Shown here: in pieces, positions 1 to 9,648 of the stretch
Layout: each line of letters opens with the position of its first letter
Numbering within the stretch: position 1 is the stretch's first letter
NCBI GenBank assembly: GCA_014529385.2
Contig: CM043964.1
Location: forward strand, 2,651,497-2,715,496
Reading direction: 5' to 3'
Origin: Adiantum capillus-veneris
Lineage: Eukaryota; Streptophyta; Polypodiopsida; Polypodiales; Pteridaceae
DNA length: 64,000 nt
Program-made: the position numbers and the translations under genes
Notes under the pieces: generated by a model
What the model was told of the DNA's origin: nothing
Databases searched by the model: none
What the model saw: only the letters and a program-made list of their open reading frames with translations

Positions 1-442
1 TCCCCATGGTATTAAGAGAAAATCTCTAATGCCTAGCTTGGTCAAACTAGCTTAGTCGGACTGCTTGATTTTTAAACCTAGACAAGTGCTTATGACAAAA
101 AATTACATTGAATTTGATGTTTGATACTAAGAAAATGCGCTAAATATTATGCTACCAATCACAATTAACGCAGAAAAACATGGATGCAAAAAGATAAGGG
201 GCAATGTTAATGGACAAGAAACACCTGTTTGTGTTGATGGTCGCGCTTGATTTGAAGTGTGAACAAGAGAAAGATTCCATGAAGGTCCAAATCCTAACAA
301 CAACAAACATTCCTGTACACACTAGGAAACACAAAGAATACCTCTAGGAGGCACATCAGTGGGAAAAGGTACCAACACTTATTGAACACAATTAAAAAAC
401 TTAAGGAAACCTAACCTAATTATTTACACTCCCCCTAGAGAG
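1..442. other. No gene recognised (left edge)
   Basis: AT-rich sequence with no convincing coding potential on either strand. It may be the distal part of an LTR belonging to the minus-strand gypsy element G1, but it shows no visible similarity to the LTR-like sequence at 29106-29699. Confidence 0.4.
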
Positions 443-865
443 TCAAGGGAATAGGATATTGTAGAGATTGGGGAGAAACCCTAAGGCTAAATCCCTATCC
501 TCCTCGTCCAGAAAAACAAAGTCATCATCCATGAGACCATATGTGCCATCCGTGTAGTCATATAAATCTTCTTCTTCATCAGAGGCACCCATGTTTACTA
601 AGAAGGTCACTAGACGCCTATAGTCATCTTGGTCACAAGGGTAGGCTTGTGCAATGGGAGCTACACTCTCTACTAAGTATGGATCAGTCCTGGTCAAGAG
701 ACATATCAGCCATTTGAACTCCTCAAAATTCCTCTCACATGCTAGCATACCTACCAAATCCCATTCACATGCAAGCATCGGAAAGACCGTGCGAAACATT
801 TGTGAAAAGTAACGAGGGTATCTCTCACCCAAGTCAAGAGTGGATGACTCTATCGTACTAGCCAT
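443..865 (-). CDS. Unrecognised 140-aa acidic protein
   Basis: I do not recognise this protein. The 140-codon ORF has a strongly acidic C-terminal third (DEEEDLYDY, FLDEEDRD) and no signal peptide, membrane segment or cysteine motif. A TATA-like sequence (TATATATAAAGC, minus strand) lies about 135 bp upstream at 1001-1012, so it could be transcribed. It lies just downstream, in element sense, of the putative polypurine tract of G1, so it may be an ORF inside that element's 3' LTR and not a host gene. Codon use does not stand out from the surroundings. Confidence 0.35.
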   Translation of the reverse strand: MASTIESSTLDLGERYPRYFSQMFRTVFPMLACEWDLVGMLACERNFEEFKWLICLLTRTDPYLVESVAPIAQAYPCDQDDYRRLVTFLVNMGASDEEEDLYDYTDGTYGLMDDDFVFLDEEDRDLALGFLPNLYNILFP

Positions 866-1000
866 ATCTGTACACGGAAATAGATGATGGTTAGAGTGAA
901 AATATTACAAGGGTCGTGTTCTTGTGCATAATGTGTTTTTATGATTTTGTGTTATGGCTCTTGCTCTTTTACTTTTTTATCTTGTTTTTGTGAGTATAAG

Positions 1001-1012
1001 GCTTTATATATA
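1001..1012 (-). promoter_or_regulatory. TATA-like box
   Basis: The minus strand reads TATATATAAAGC about 135 bp upstream of the ORF at 443-865 and about 80 bp inside the putative LTR start at 1091. It could be an LTR promoter or the promoter of that small ORF. Confidence 0.4.
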
Positions 1013-1091
1013 CATTCCCTAAGATTGGAGATTGAGAGGTCAGGGAGGAAGGTTGAGAGGGAAGCAAGTGAATGATGGATGTCAGCAAACA

Positions 1092-1105
1092 CTCCCCCCT
1101 TCCTT
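1092..1105 (-). other. Putative polypurine tract of gypsy G1
   Basis: The minus strand reads AAGGAAGGGGGGAG and is followed directly by TGTTTGCTGACA, a plausible 3' LTR start. A small perfect hairpin (CATTCC, 4-nt loop, GGAATG; 1114-1129) lies just upstream in element sense. The LTR it would open does not obviously match the LTR at 29106, so the assignment is tentative. Confidence 0.45.
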
Positions 1106-1112
1106 GGGTAGA

Positions 1113-2036
1113 TCATTCCTTTTGGAATGGTGTCGTCACCTTTTGAAACCAATTATTCCAAGTTATTATGGCTGAAGGCTTTAACCAATAGTTTTCAACC
1201 GCCCTATGTGTTTCATCTAGTTGCAAGGGTGGTAAGGTACTCTCCCATGATTTTATTTGCAACATTGTTGTAGGTGGTGAACTTACAACGGGAGGTGCAA
1301 ACTCTTTCTTGCTTGTTTGGATATGTACAATGGTTGGTGGAGGTTGTGTTGAAGCTTCTATTTTCGTATAGGAACTACACAAAGAGAAAGAAGCTTCATT
1401 TGATTTCCCTGTTCCTGAGCTAGGTGGAACAAATCGTTCTTTCTTCGGTACCCAAACTAGCTCTGGAGCGGGTGTGTAGCATTTCGTGATTTTTTCCTTT
1501 CCACGATCTTCAATTTCCTTTGGATCCACAGAATTGAGCTCACATGGGCCCGATGACAAGTAAGAGCACAATTGACGTTTTGGCACTCAGGTTTGATCGA
1601 TTCCTTTATAGTAGCCTTGGGCTTTCAATAGTTTTTTAGGAATCCAACGCAATGTTTCTTCACATTTTTTGGGGCGAATGGGACGTCTCTTACTAGGCTC
1701 CTGTCTTTTAGCACTGGCTATGGTCGCTAAAGAAGCTCTATGGACCCACTTGTATGTTTTCTTTGTTATATTGGGATGGGTCTTGTGTGTCTCAAGCTTT
1801 ATTTCAACTACATCAGTTGAAGCTCTAGAGAGTTGGGCTACAGGGACATATGGTTCAACCTCTTGGACATGCAATGTTTTGGGTTTTATTTCCTTAAGAG
1901 GCAATATCTCAGGGACTATGGCTTGAGTGGCAGGGCTAAGAGTTAGTTTTTGTGTTGTGACACCTCCTGTCCCCCAATCAATAGTGCATTTGGTGGCTAT
2001 CATCCACGTGCATCCTATGTTTATATTACCCTCCAT
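1113..2036 (-). pseudogene. Post-integrase tail ORF of G1 with W-[VI]-P-K repeats
   Basis: Two ORF segments in one frame, separated by a single TGA at 1587-1589. The upstream end continues the second retropepsin-like domain (GCTWMIATKCTIDW, resembling the LLGRTWM...IDW end of the protease fold). After that the protein is basic and contains spaced repeats: YKWVHRASL, LRWIPKKLLKAQGYYKG and LVWVPKKERF. I know of no function for this tail. It is a sense-strand extension of pol, not a separate antisense gene. A stop and frameshifts make this copy dead. Confidence 0.55.
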
Positions 2037-2290
2037 AGTTCAATAGGCATGACCAAAAATTCTTGAGCTACAACCCCATTATCAGAACTGACAGAAGTGT
2101 GTCAGATTCCAAAAACCGCAGTTTTTTTCTTGTTGACACCCTTGACTTGGATAATACTTTCACATAGAGGTGGCTTCCCTAACTGACACCACACCCCATA
2201 TGATAGCAGATTATATTTAGCACCTGTTTCCAATAAGGCATTATATAGCACTTTTCCATATGTGCTGTTTAGCTCAATAGGGTATCGTAG
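1966..2290 (-). other. Second retropepsin-like domain downstream of integrase
   Basis: At the C-terminus of the integrase ORF, translation gives LLETGAKYNLLSYGVW, which aligns with the retropepsin active-site segment (LLDTGAxxNLLS). The catalytic Asp is replaced by Glu (codon 2228-2230). After a TGA and a frameshift the same fold ends with INIGCTWM...TIDWGTG, like the ILGRTWM flap-distal motif. G1 already has a protease in the usual place (around 11.5 kb), so this is a second copy or a relative of it. The assignment rests on motifs only. Confidence 0.55.
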
Positions 2291-3625
2291 ATGTGTGTTA
2301 GAGTCCAACCAATCCTCGTCGATTTCAACATGGAATGCATGTGTAACTCCAAGGTTAGCCTCTCGTTGGCGTCTAATGCATTGTTGTCGCTCCTTAGCCT
2401 CAGATTGAGCTTGTATCTTCTTCAATTCTGTTTGTGCCTTGGTTGCCTTTTTTTTATGGATGGCACATGGCTCCTCTTGGCTTAAAGGATCATAATATCT
2501 TTTAAATTTTTTCCCATTGAGGAATCCAATGTTTTCAACTCCATCAAGAGTCTCCACATGAATGGTTCCTTGTGGGGTGATCTCACATACTCTATATGGT
2601 CCTTCTCCCGCATAGTTTAACTTTTTCTTTTCGTTACGCACTCCATACATAAGTACTTTATCACCGACGTTGATAACTTTGTTCTTTAGATGACGCTCAA
2701 ACCATTTCTTTCTCCTATCTTTCTCCACAAGTGCATTTTGCACAGCTAATTGCCCCTCTTCATCTAGCGTTTCAAGGATATATAATTGCTCAACTAAGGG
2801 GTTACCATCCCAAGCTTCTTGAGAAGCTACTCGAAGACTAGGAACGACAAAATCCCATGGCATAACCACTTCTTGGCCATACACTATCTTAAACGGTGTG
2901 CAGTTAATGGAAACTTTGTATGCAATATGATAAGCCCATAGAGCTGATGTAAACTTTAAATCCCAATCTGTGCGATGAGCTTCCATAGTTTTGGTCAAGA
3001 TAGAGATTAAGGTCTTGTTGGTGCTCTCAGCTTGGCCATTTGCTTGTGGATAATAAAGTGTGGACTTATGGTGAGCTATCATAAAGTTGGTAGTGAGTTC
3101 TTTTATTACTCCATTTATAAAATGAGTACCATTGTCACCCACAATCTCAAAGGGACAACCAAATATTGTAATAATGTTCTCAAAGAGAAACTTGGCAGTT
3201 GACCTCGCATCGGCCTCACGTGTCGCCCTGGCTTCCGCCCACTTTGTCACATAATCAGTGGCAATGATAATATATCAAGATTGAGTGCTACAACTTGCCA
3301 GACTAATTGGGCCTACAAAGTCCAAACCCCATTTTTCAAATGGTTGAGTCACTTTAACAGGATGTAAGGGCATCTTATCCTTTCATTGTGTGATCTTGTA
3401 ACGTTGGCATTCATCACATCCTTTTACAAAAAGTGATGCATCCTTAAATAAGGTTGGCCACCAATAGCCTGATTGCAACACCTTTCTAGTTGTTAGTTCC
3501 CCTGAGAAATGTCCTCCGGATATACCCATGTGGGCTTGTTGTAGTATGTATAAATACTCATCCTCACGGGCACAACGTCTAAGAATATCATCCTTCCCTA
3601 GCCTGTAGAGAGTTCCTGAAATGAG
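2102..3625 (-). pseudogene. Ty3/gypsy integrase (G1), degraded
   Basis: Retroviral-type integrase that would insert element cDNA into the genome. In order on the minus strand there is an HHCC zinc finger (AHMGISGGHF ... GCDECQRY, about 3400-3530), then KWGLDFVGPI and TDYVTKWAEA leading into the catalytic core, then VGDNGTHF and GQAESTNK, which supply the second Asp and the Glu. A C-terminal segment with EGPYRV follows. Two in-frame stops interrupt the region 3250-3400 between zinc finger and core. Only the core and C-terminus (2102-3250) form one open frame of 382 codons. The open frame continues into the second protease-like domain. Confidence 0.85.
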
Positions 3626-3634
3626 AGAGTAAGG

Positions 3635-4628
3635 TTAACATTCTTTTAACAGTTTTCGAGCTATGTCTTTACGAAGCTCTTTGGGTGGAAAACCATTAAC
3701 TAGAAAGTTCACAATCTTCTCACTCCATTCAGGTATGGTTTCGACTAGGAATAGAGAAGTATCGAGAAACTCATCATCGACTCCACTAGGGGCTTCACCA
3801 TTGGGTATGCGAGACAAATGATCCGCCATGACATGTCTTCTAACAGGTCTCACCACAACGGTAAAATCAAACTCAAGGAGAATTAACAACCATCGTGTAA
3901 TTCTTCCCGTGGAACAAGGTTTATTTACTAGATACAACAATGCTTGATGATCAACATAGAAAACAAACTTGTTGGCCAAAAGGTAGTAGCGAAATTTCTT
4001 CACTGCATAAATCATACCTAATCCTTCTCGCTCTGTAGTGGTTTCTCTCGGCATAAATCATACCTAAACCTTCTTGCTCTGTAGTGGTGTAGTTTCTCTC
4101 GGCATCATTCAATTGACGACTTGCAAAGCTAATGGGGTAGTCCAGTTTATGTTCTCCTGGTTGAGATAGAACACACCCAATAGAAAATTTTGATGCATCA
4201 ATATGCATATGGAAAATTACATTCCAATCGGGCACTCGTAGAATAGGAGCGCTAGTCAAGGTCTTTTTCGATGATTCATAAGCATGGTCACACTCCGCAG
4301 TCCATTGGAACTCAAGAAGAAGATTGTACAAAGGACGAGCTATCTCGGCAAAGTTTAAAATAAACCGTTGGTAATAACCAACATGGCCCATGAACCTTTG
4401 AACTCCTTTATAGTTTGTAGGTGGTGGCAATTCAGCAATGGCTTTAATTTTGATCTCATTTGTGGAAATCCCATTTTTGGACACTATATGCCCTAGAATG
4501 ACTCCATGTTTAACCCAAAATTGGCATTTTGAAAGGGTGTAAGGAGATGCGATACAATCTACACTTCTGAAACACTTTTCATAAGCATGATAGATGTTCT
4601 TTCCAAGAGGAATAAACACAAAGGTCAT
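3635..4628 (-). pseudogene. Ty3/gypsy RT C-terminus and RNase H (G1), frameshifted
   Basis: Two overlapping frames together encode the RT connection and RNase H. Visible are LGHIVSKNGI, then FMGHVGYYQRFI, then RNase H with HIDASKFSIGCVL (first Asp), TTEQEGLGMIYA (Glu) and YVDHQALLYLVN (Asp), then ADHLSRI. The frames are separated by an imperfect tandem duplication (4005-4101) that repeats the TEQEGLGMIYA segment and shifts the frame. Only one RNase H is present, unlike G2 at the right end of the window. Confidence 0.85.
4005..4101. repeat. 46/51-bp imperfect tandem duplication inside RNase H
   Basis: Unit 1 is 4005-4050 and unit 2 is 4051-4101. Both begin gcataaatcatacctaa and end tttctctcg. 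Unit 1 lacks 5 bp relative to unit 2. The duplication breaks the RNase H frame. Confidence 0.9.
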
Positions 4629-5430
4629 CTAAGAAAGCTTCACAAAACTCTCTCAAATATTCTCTAAAAGCAGTGTTTATTAATCTTTGAAAGGTAGCAG
4701 GGGCATTGGTTAAGCCAAAAGCCATTACACAAAATGCGAACACTCCAAATTCGGTTATAAAGGCTGTTTTAGCTTGGTCCTCCAGCACAATTGTGATTTG
4801 ATTGTAGCCAGAGTACCAATCTAAAAAGCTATAAGCTTCCTTCCCTGCAACTCTTTCAAGCACATATTCTGAATATGTCAAGGTATAATGGTCCCTCCTA
4901 GTGGCGGCATTGACCTTCTTGAGATCCATGCACACTCTGAGTTTCCCATTCTTTTTTGGCACAATCACTATTGGAGACACCCATTCTGAGTGCTCAATAG
5001 GGTATATGAATCCGCATTTCACAAGATTTTCAATATCTTCTTGAACAATTTTTGCATATTTAGGATTCATTGGGTAGGGTCATTGCTGAACTAGTTTAGC
5101 CATGCTATTCATGGGGATTGTGTGTTGCACCACGGAAGGTGGAACACCTTTCATATCATGATATGTCCAAAGAAATATATCCCTGGATTCCTTGAGAAGT
5201 TCTTTAAGTACACACTCCTTAGTCTCTGTGAGATCTTGGGCAATCAAAACAGGTTTGGACTCTTTTCTTGGGTCTGCTTACTCTATTTCCTTAACTATCA
5301 CTGGACCATCATAGACTCCATTGCTCCCATCGATAGGTTTTCTTTGAACCTTTGTATGCGCAACCTTACGTTCTTCTGTGGTATAGGATTTGAAATGTTT
5401 AGGTGCAGGGTGTAAGTTTGTGGAGTCCTG
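4579..5430 (-). pseudogene. Ty3/gypsy reverse transcriptase (G1), degraded
   Basis: The best open part (4579-5070) encodes RT palm and fingers: YPIEHSEWVSPIVIVPKKNG, RVCMDLKKVN, FLDWYSGYNQI (motif A, Asp kept), AFGLTNAPATFQRLI and the catalytic FLDDLCVYS. Upstream the frame continues through FLWTYHDMKGVPPSVVQH, but with in-frame stops at VKEIE* and LVQQ*. Downstream the frame shifts after WKEHL. N1 is inserted just upstream in element sense, at 5431/5432. The catalytic DD is intact, but the gene cannot be translated as one protein. Confidence 0.88.
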
Positions 5431-5431
5431 T

Positions 5432-5826
5432 TGTTAGGCACACATTGCCATAACAAATAACCAATGCAATAAACATACAATTCATATCAAACAGAAAGCA
5501 GGAAACTGCATACTTCAAACACCATACTGCAAAGAAGACAGGTATGTAACATCATAGATAGAGGGAAAATAGTGTGCCATTCATCATCATTATTCAGTAA
5601 TACAACAGAAAACACAGAACCAATGCAGGAGAGAACCAACAACATCAACAGGCATAGACATAACTGCTTCTCGTCCTGAGAATTCACGAGACACACAACT
5701 AACTTCCCCAAAAATATAAAATACCCATGTTCACTTATCCCTAAGGTTCAAAGATAAAGGTTTTAATTACAGTTCAAAAATAATAGCCTGACTGCCCTGA
5801 AAGCCCTGATAAATCAGGCACTAACA
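5432..5826 (-). repeat. N1 3' LTR
   Basis: 395 bp, TGTTAG...CTAACA, matching 9945-10339 with four single-base differences. The stop codon of the 1,101-codon ORF lies 13 bp inside this LTR. No purine run is visible just upstream of it in element sense. Confidence 0.95.
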
Positions 5827-8800
5827 CCTGGCACACCTGGTGGGAAAGGTTTCTCAAACCTTGTGAGAACCCACAATATCCCTTGATCAAAAAATTCATC
5901 CACCAGCTGATCCTTGAATTCAGTTTGTTGTGAAACTGCTGCTGTAGTTGGAGTTTCCTTGTCAAATTCTTCAACCTCTGCATCCACCTGAACTATAACT
6001 GCCTCCTTAGTACTTTCAGTCTCCTGACAGAGTTTCTCATCCACAATCATTTGCACTGGATCATCTAAGTTGTGAATTCCTGCTGCAGCTTTTGTGTCCT
6101 CCTTTGCAGCATCTTTAGCCTGTCTTGCAACTGCACTTGTCCCTGCTGCTTCAGTCATATGCTCTTGAACTCCTGCTAGCACATCAGTTCTTGCAAACAC
6201 TTCAGAAATTTTTTTAACAAACACCTGCTCAGATTGTTGGCCTCCTTGTTGCTGCAACTGCATCTTCAGGTCCTCAAACTGCTCTTTCAGACCAGTATAC
6301 TGTTGCTTCAGTTCAACATTCTGCTTCTCCATAAACAAGTTTTCCTCCTTCATCTCCTCCTCTGCAAACATCTGATATGGTTTACTCACCACATCATACA
6401 CCATTACTTTCATTTTCTCCCAAACTCTCTTCATGTACTCCATCACTTCAGTCTTCATTTTCTCCACATGTGTTGAATTGAGATACCTTCTACAAAGTAG
6501 AAAAATCTCCTCTTCTTCAAGTGATTTCAGGTCTTTAGGCCCATTTTCATATTCAAGTGAATATCCAAATTCAGTAGTAGGGTTAGGTTTAGGTTCAGGT
6601 TTCCCTTCAAGAAGAATGAAGAAAGATTCAAGGTAGGATGCAAACTTTGCAACCATTAGACACTGTCTCTTGAACACATCCAATATCTCTGCATGTAGAT
6701 ACAACACTCGAAGACCTGATTTAGACTCCACATGCCAAAACAATTGATTTCCTTGAAAATCTTGATTCAAGAAAAACCAAAATTGATCTGCTTCTTCATC
6801 AAACTGATTTGATTCAAGGCTTAAAAATAACAAAGTGAACTCTTCTTTACACATAGAAAACACCACCAAGATGGCTTGTTCACATTTCTCCTTGAAAATA
6901 GAAAGAAATCCACTATGTACCTGCAAAACTGTCCAATCAGTGATATCTCCCTGAAACTGAAAACTTTTGACTTCTGCTCCTTGAAAAACTTCCCTTATTT
7001 TATCAAGCATGAAGATATAAAACCAATGAGATATAAGAATATCAACATCATCTCCTTCATCAACAACATCACATAGAAATATAGAACAATCTCCAAGAAA
7101 ATCCACTTCACCATCATCAAGAACTTCCAAAATACTTGCATAATCATCAGTCAAAATCATCTCCTCAGCATCAACAAAACCATTGACATCAGAAATTTGG
7201 TATAAATCATCAAGAACATCATCAATAAACTGAACTTCACTGGAAAAAGACGGACTTCCAATATCCATGACTGAATTTGTAAAAGCACCAACATAATAAA
7301 GATCATTGATAACAACATCATCATTCAAGAAACCTTCTGTAACATCAAGATTTGAAGAGAACTCCACATTCTTGATTTGAGTAAGTTGAAGCTTCAAGTC
7401 CTCAATTTGATTATCCTTGTTCAAAACAACTTGCTTAAGAGCGTCATGAACTTCATAACAGTAAGAAATATGCAAGTCAACTTCAGTTTGAACCTGAGAA
7501 ATCTCCGCCATCAATGATGTCTTCTCTTCTTGAAGTTGATTGATTTTGGAAAGCGCTTCATTTGCCGCAACCATACTTGAATGCCTCTCATTTTCTAACT
7601 CGAATGAGAGATTATTGATCATCTTCACTTGAGAAAGAAAAAGACTTTGAAATTCAGCAAGTTCAGGTACATAACTTCTTTGCAAATCAAGAATCTGCGG
7701 ATCAGGAACCTGAATTCTAAAACTTTGCAAATCAGGGACCTTTGGTATCAAAACTGGTAATCCAGGGATCTGAAATTGAAGATCCTTGTCTTCACAACCT
7801 GAATAATTCATATCCACTCTCGGAAATTGGATTTCACTCTTCAAAACTCCAAAAAACTCTTCTCCATCAACACAAACACCTTCCAAATTGTCAGCTGTTG
7901 AATACTCCTCATCAAGATTCATCAAAAACTGATTCATCACATCATCCTCATCAGTAGCACACATTATGTCTTTATCTATCTTCAGCTCTTCCATTGCATT
8001 ACGCTGAAATCTGATGTCTCCCTGAATTTCAACATCTTCAAGATTGATGTCAAATGTTGGTATATGGGTTTGTATGGGATATTGGTGGCTTCTCTCGCTC
8101 ACTCCCACTTGTATTCCCTTCTTCTCAATCAGTAATTCTTCTTTTGGAAAAATTTCCTTCTCTTCTTGCAAAGAGGTGAGTCTCTTCGATGTGAGGTTTG
8201 GGGATAGCTGGCAATCCTCTTGGCTCCTTTGGCTCATGAGTCGCTCCTGGCTTCCTCTTTCTTCCTTCATCATCTTTTGGACTATATCTCCCTTGCATTG
8301 AACAAACTCTCCTTCCTGAATTAACTTCTTCTCTTCAATAATCTGAGTATCTACAACTTTGATCCCATATTCAAGAACATCAAAATCAGGTTGAAAAACT
8401 TTAGGTGCTGAAAATTCAAATTTAGGCTTTGAAACTTCAGTTTTTGAAACTGCAGGTGCCTGAAAAATTGTTGGTACTTCAACATTGTGCAAACCCTTGA
8501 GTTTATTTGGAGTGTGGTTTTGGGATACTAAGTGCTCCTTTTGGCTTCTTTGGCTCTCAAGATGCTCCTTTTCTTGTGCCCTTTCCAACATCACCTTCTT
8601 GACTTCTTCACGTTGGCTTTGTGCTTGAGCTTCTTTCATTGATTTGAGACTTGCAACAAGTGCATTTGGAGAAGTTAAACATGATTGTACCTGATTGTTC
8701 CCAACCAAGGGGAACATTGGTGTTGTAAATCCCCAGTCATCATCACTTTCATCTTCCTCCTGAAACTGATCTTCATACTTCTCTGTCAAGCCTTCAATTG

Positions 8801-9119
8801 CTTCTTGTAACACCTGTATCCTACGCATACTAGAGCACGACTTTCTTCTTTTTCCTTCACGACCTTCATGCCAGTCTTCTGCCTTGTCAAGAAGATTAGA
8901 AAAATCATCCAAATCCTCTTGTGCATCACATAGTTCCTCATGATCTGATGCATCTTGAAAAGATCTGACAATTCGATACAACTTCTTGCACAGTTTATGC
9001 ATACAGTATTTGACACATACATCTTCCTTTTGACATGGCTTGCACACGTAAGGACATTGCTTTGCACAGTGCCCATCTTTTTGACAAATAGCACACTTTT
9101 TCTTCTTCTTCTTTGCCAT
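5814..9119 (-). CDS. N1 1,101-aa protein: CCHC knuckle, acidic and coiled-coil, unknown function
   Basis: One uninterrupted ORF fills most of N1. It opens with a run of six lysines followed by CAICQKDGHCAKQC, a perfect CX2CX4HX4C zinc knuckle at residues 9-22, and a further Cys-rich stretch to about residue 45. The middle is acidic and rich in Glu/Gln/Lys with coiled-coil-like segments (around residues 165-200, 505-585 and 950-990). The C-terminus is EKPFPPGVPGVSA and ends within the 3' LTR. No protease, RT or integrase motif is seen. The knuckle suggests RNA binding, as in gag nucleocapsid, but its N-terminal position is atypical. I infer an RNA-binding structural protein or a captured host-derived sequence; the function is unknown. 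Confidence 0.7.
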   Translation of the reverse strand: MAKKKKKKCAICQKDGHCAKQCPYVCKPCQKEDVCVKYCMHKLCKKLYRIVRSFQDASDHEELCDAQEDLDDFSNLLDKAEDWHEGREGKRRKSCSSMRRIQVLQEAIEGLTEKYEDQFQEEDESDDDWGFTTPMFPLVGNNQVQSCLTSPNALVASLKSMKEAQAQSQREEVKKVMLERAQEKEHLESQRSQKEHLVSQNHTPNKLKGLHNVEVPTIFQAPAVSKTEVSKPKFEFSAPKVFQPDFDVLEYGIKVVDTQIIEEKKLIQEGEFVQCKGDIVQKMMKEERGSQERLMSQRSQEDCQLSPNLTSKRLTSLQEEKEIFPKEELLIEKKGIQVGVSERSHQYPIQTHIPTFDINLEDVEIQGDIRFQRNAMEELKIDKDIMCATDEDDVMNQFLMNLDEEYSTADNLEGVCVDGEEFFGVLKSEIQFPRVDMNYSGCEDKDLQFQIPGLPVLIPKVPDLQSFRIQVPDPQILDLQRSYVPELAEFQSLFLSQVKMINNLSFELENERHSSMVAANEALSKINQLQEEKTSLMAEISQVQTEVDLHISYCYEVHDALKQVVLNKDNQIEDLKLQLTQIKNVEFSSNLDVTEGFLNDDVVINDLYYVGAFTNSVMDIGSPSFSSEVQFIDDVLDDLYQISDVNGFVDAEEMILTDDYASILEVLDDGEVDFLGDCSIFLCDVVDEGDDVDILISHWFYIFMLDKIREVFQGAEVKSFQFQGDITDWTVLQVHSGFLSIFKEKCEQAILVVFSMCKEEFTLLFLSLESNQFDEEADQFWFFLNQDFQGNQLFWHVESKSGLRVLYLHAEILDVFKRQCLMVAKFASYLESFFILLEGKPEPKPNPTTEFGYSLEYENGPKDLKSLEEEEIFLLCRRYLNSTHVEKMKTEVMEYMKRVWEKMKVMVYDVVSKPYQMFAEEEMKEENLFMEKQNVELKQQYTGLKEQFEDLKMQLQQQGGQQSEQVFVKKISEVFARTDVLAGVQEHMTEAAGTSAVARQAKDAAKEDTKAAAGIHNLDDPVQMIVDEKLCQETESTKEAVIVQVDAEVEEFDKETPTTAAVSQQTEFKDQLVDEFFDQGILWVLTRFEKPFPPGVPGVSA

Positions 9120-9175
9120 TAATCACCCATCAAAAGAATAGAGCGCATTTGTACCTCTTTAAACCCTGAAACTGC

Positions 9176-9619
9176 TTAAACTGCATTGCAAACTGAAATA
9201 CCTGAAACTGTAGTCTGTAAACTGAAAAATTGAAACTGCATTCTACAAACTGAAAAATTGAAACTGCATTCTGCAACAAACTGCACATAATTTGCACAGA
9301 AACTGTACAGAGACTTCAAAACTGTTTGGGCTAACAATACATTGACCAATGGTCCCAAAAGTGGGTCTGATGTGGGATAAGTTGTTTGTTGGCCTTCTTG
9401 GTTTGCAGGTAGGGTTTCCTGCAGCCTGTTTTTAGGTTCATGCAGTTCAGTCCCCTCCCCAACAATTTTTGCCCCTGTAGCAAGTTCTCCTACTGGTTCT
9501 TGTTGATCATCACCATCTAACTGATCTCCTTGTCTTCCTCTTGCAGAGAACTCCCTTCTTAATATAAGCCTTGTTCCATAATGTTGTGGTACATTGGACC
9601 CCTGCCCTGATTCACTCAT
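9176..9619 (-). CDS. N1 147-aa ORF upstream of the large ORF
   Basis: Starts MSESGQGSNVPQHYGTRLIL and is hydrophilic with a Gln/Glu/Gly-rich middle. The last 40 codons are low-complexity (repeats of aaactgcattctgcaaactga type) and may be untranslated. It lies 57 bp upstream of the 1,101-codon ORF. I do not recognise it. It could be a gag-like N-terminal exon of the same transcript. Confidence 0.4.
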   Translation of the reverse strand: MSESGQGSNVPQHYGTRLILRREFSARGRQGDQLDGDDQQEPVGELATGAKIVGEGTELHEPKNRLQETLPANQEGQQTTYPTSDPLLGPLVNVLLAQTVLKSLYSFCANYVQFVAECSFNFSVCRMQFQFFSLQTTVSGISVCNAV

Positions 9620-9648
9620 GCATTGCTGCTTCTCCCTTGTCTAGAATA

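Noticed and set aside
5487-5711. 74-codon ORF repeated at 10000-10224
   Set aside because: Lies entirely within the N1 LTRs; it is duplicated because the LTR is duplicated and has no supporting motif.
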